Below, piece after piece: positions 6,992 to 7,008 of a DNA stretch of 7,008 bases. Each line of letters begins with the position of its first letter. Position 1 is the first letter of the stretch. The notes below the pieces were generated by a model that saw nothing but the letters and a program-made list of their open reading frames with translations, ran no database searches and was not told the origin of the DNA. The stretch spans positions 1 to 7,008 of the forward strand of contig JAUNAE010000074.1 of assembly GCA_030527765.1 (NCBI GenBank), given 5' to 3'. The DNA comes from Eubacteriales bacterium. Its GTDB lineage: Bacteria; Bacillota_A; Clostridia; Lachnospirales; Lachnospiraceae. Both the position numbers and the translations under genes were made by a program.

Positions 6992-7008
6992 TATAATTGT
7001 AGGAAACA
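6992..7008 (+). promoter_or_regulatory. Perfect -10-like hexamer after ysxC, cut by the window edge
   Basis: TATAAT (6992-6997) begins right after the ysxC stop codon, followed by an SD-like AGGAAAC at 7002-7008. The position 17 bp upstream (CAGAAG) does not resemble a -35 box and there is no TGN extended -10, so promoter activity is doubtful. The AGGAAAC may be the ribosome binding site of the next gene, which lies outside the window. Confidence 0.2.

Noticed and set aside
1..7008. Novel defence, mobile or biosynthetic system
   Set aside because: Every gene is a recognisable housekeeping family member with intact motifs. No repeats, recombinases, tRNAs or compositional break were seen.

Overview
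The window holds a conserved chromosomal block of cytosolic protein quality control genes from a Gram-positive, Clostridia-type bacterium. Gene order and spacing, strong AGGAGG-type ribosome binding sites, a sigma-A-style promoter, moderate GC content and protein sequence character all suggest a Lachnospiraceae member (Blautia/Dorea/Roseburia-like). The family assignment is inferred from general resemblance and cannot be proven from the sequence alone. All six genes lie on the + strand. I see no RNA gene, CRISPR array, insertion sequence or sign of horizontal transfer.

Layout: (1) 1-465 is the 3' part of a DJ-1/PfpI family gene whose N-terminus lies off the left edge. (2) 466-630 is a regulatory gap with a good promoter (TTGACA, 18 bp, TACAAT), a leader of about 90 nt with small alternative hairpins, and a strong ribosome binding site. 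(3) 631-1917 is tig (trigger factor). (4) 1918-2033 is a gap with a long hairpin just before the clpP ribosome binding site. (5) 2034-2615 is clpP. (6) 2616-2723 is a gap with a second long hairpin and a weak terminator-like element. (7) 2724-4034 is clpX. (8) 4048-6366 is lon, and 6380-6991 is the GTPase gene ysxC/engB. These last three genes are packed with 13-nt gaps and are probably translated from one message.

The genes form a logical set. Trigger factor meets nascent chains at the ribosome, ClpX unfolds substrates and feeds them to the ClpP peptidase, Lon degrades misfolded proteins on its own, and EngB helps mature the 50S subunit. The tig promoter is the only convincing promoter in the window. 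The hairpins flanking clpP are the best candidates for adjusting the relative amounts of tig, clpP and clpX-lon-ysxC products.

I found no previously undescribed system. The points worth a second look are non-coding: the tig leader, with mutually exclusive hairpins and three Shine-Dalgarno-like repeats, the two intergenic hairpins around clpP, and the apparent absence of CtsR or CIRCE operators in front of these protease genes.
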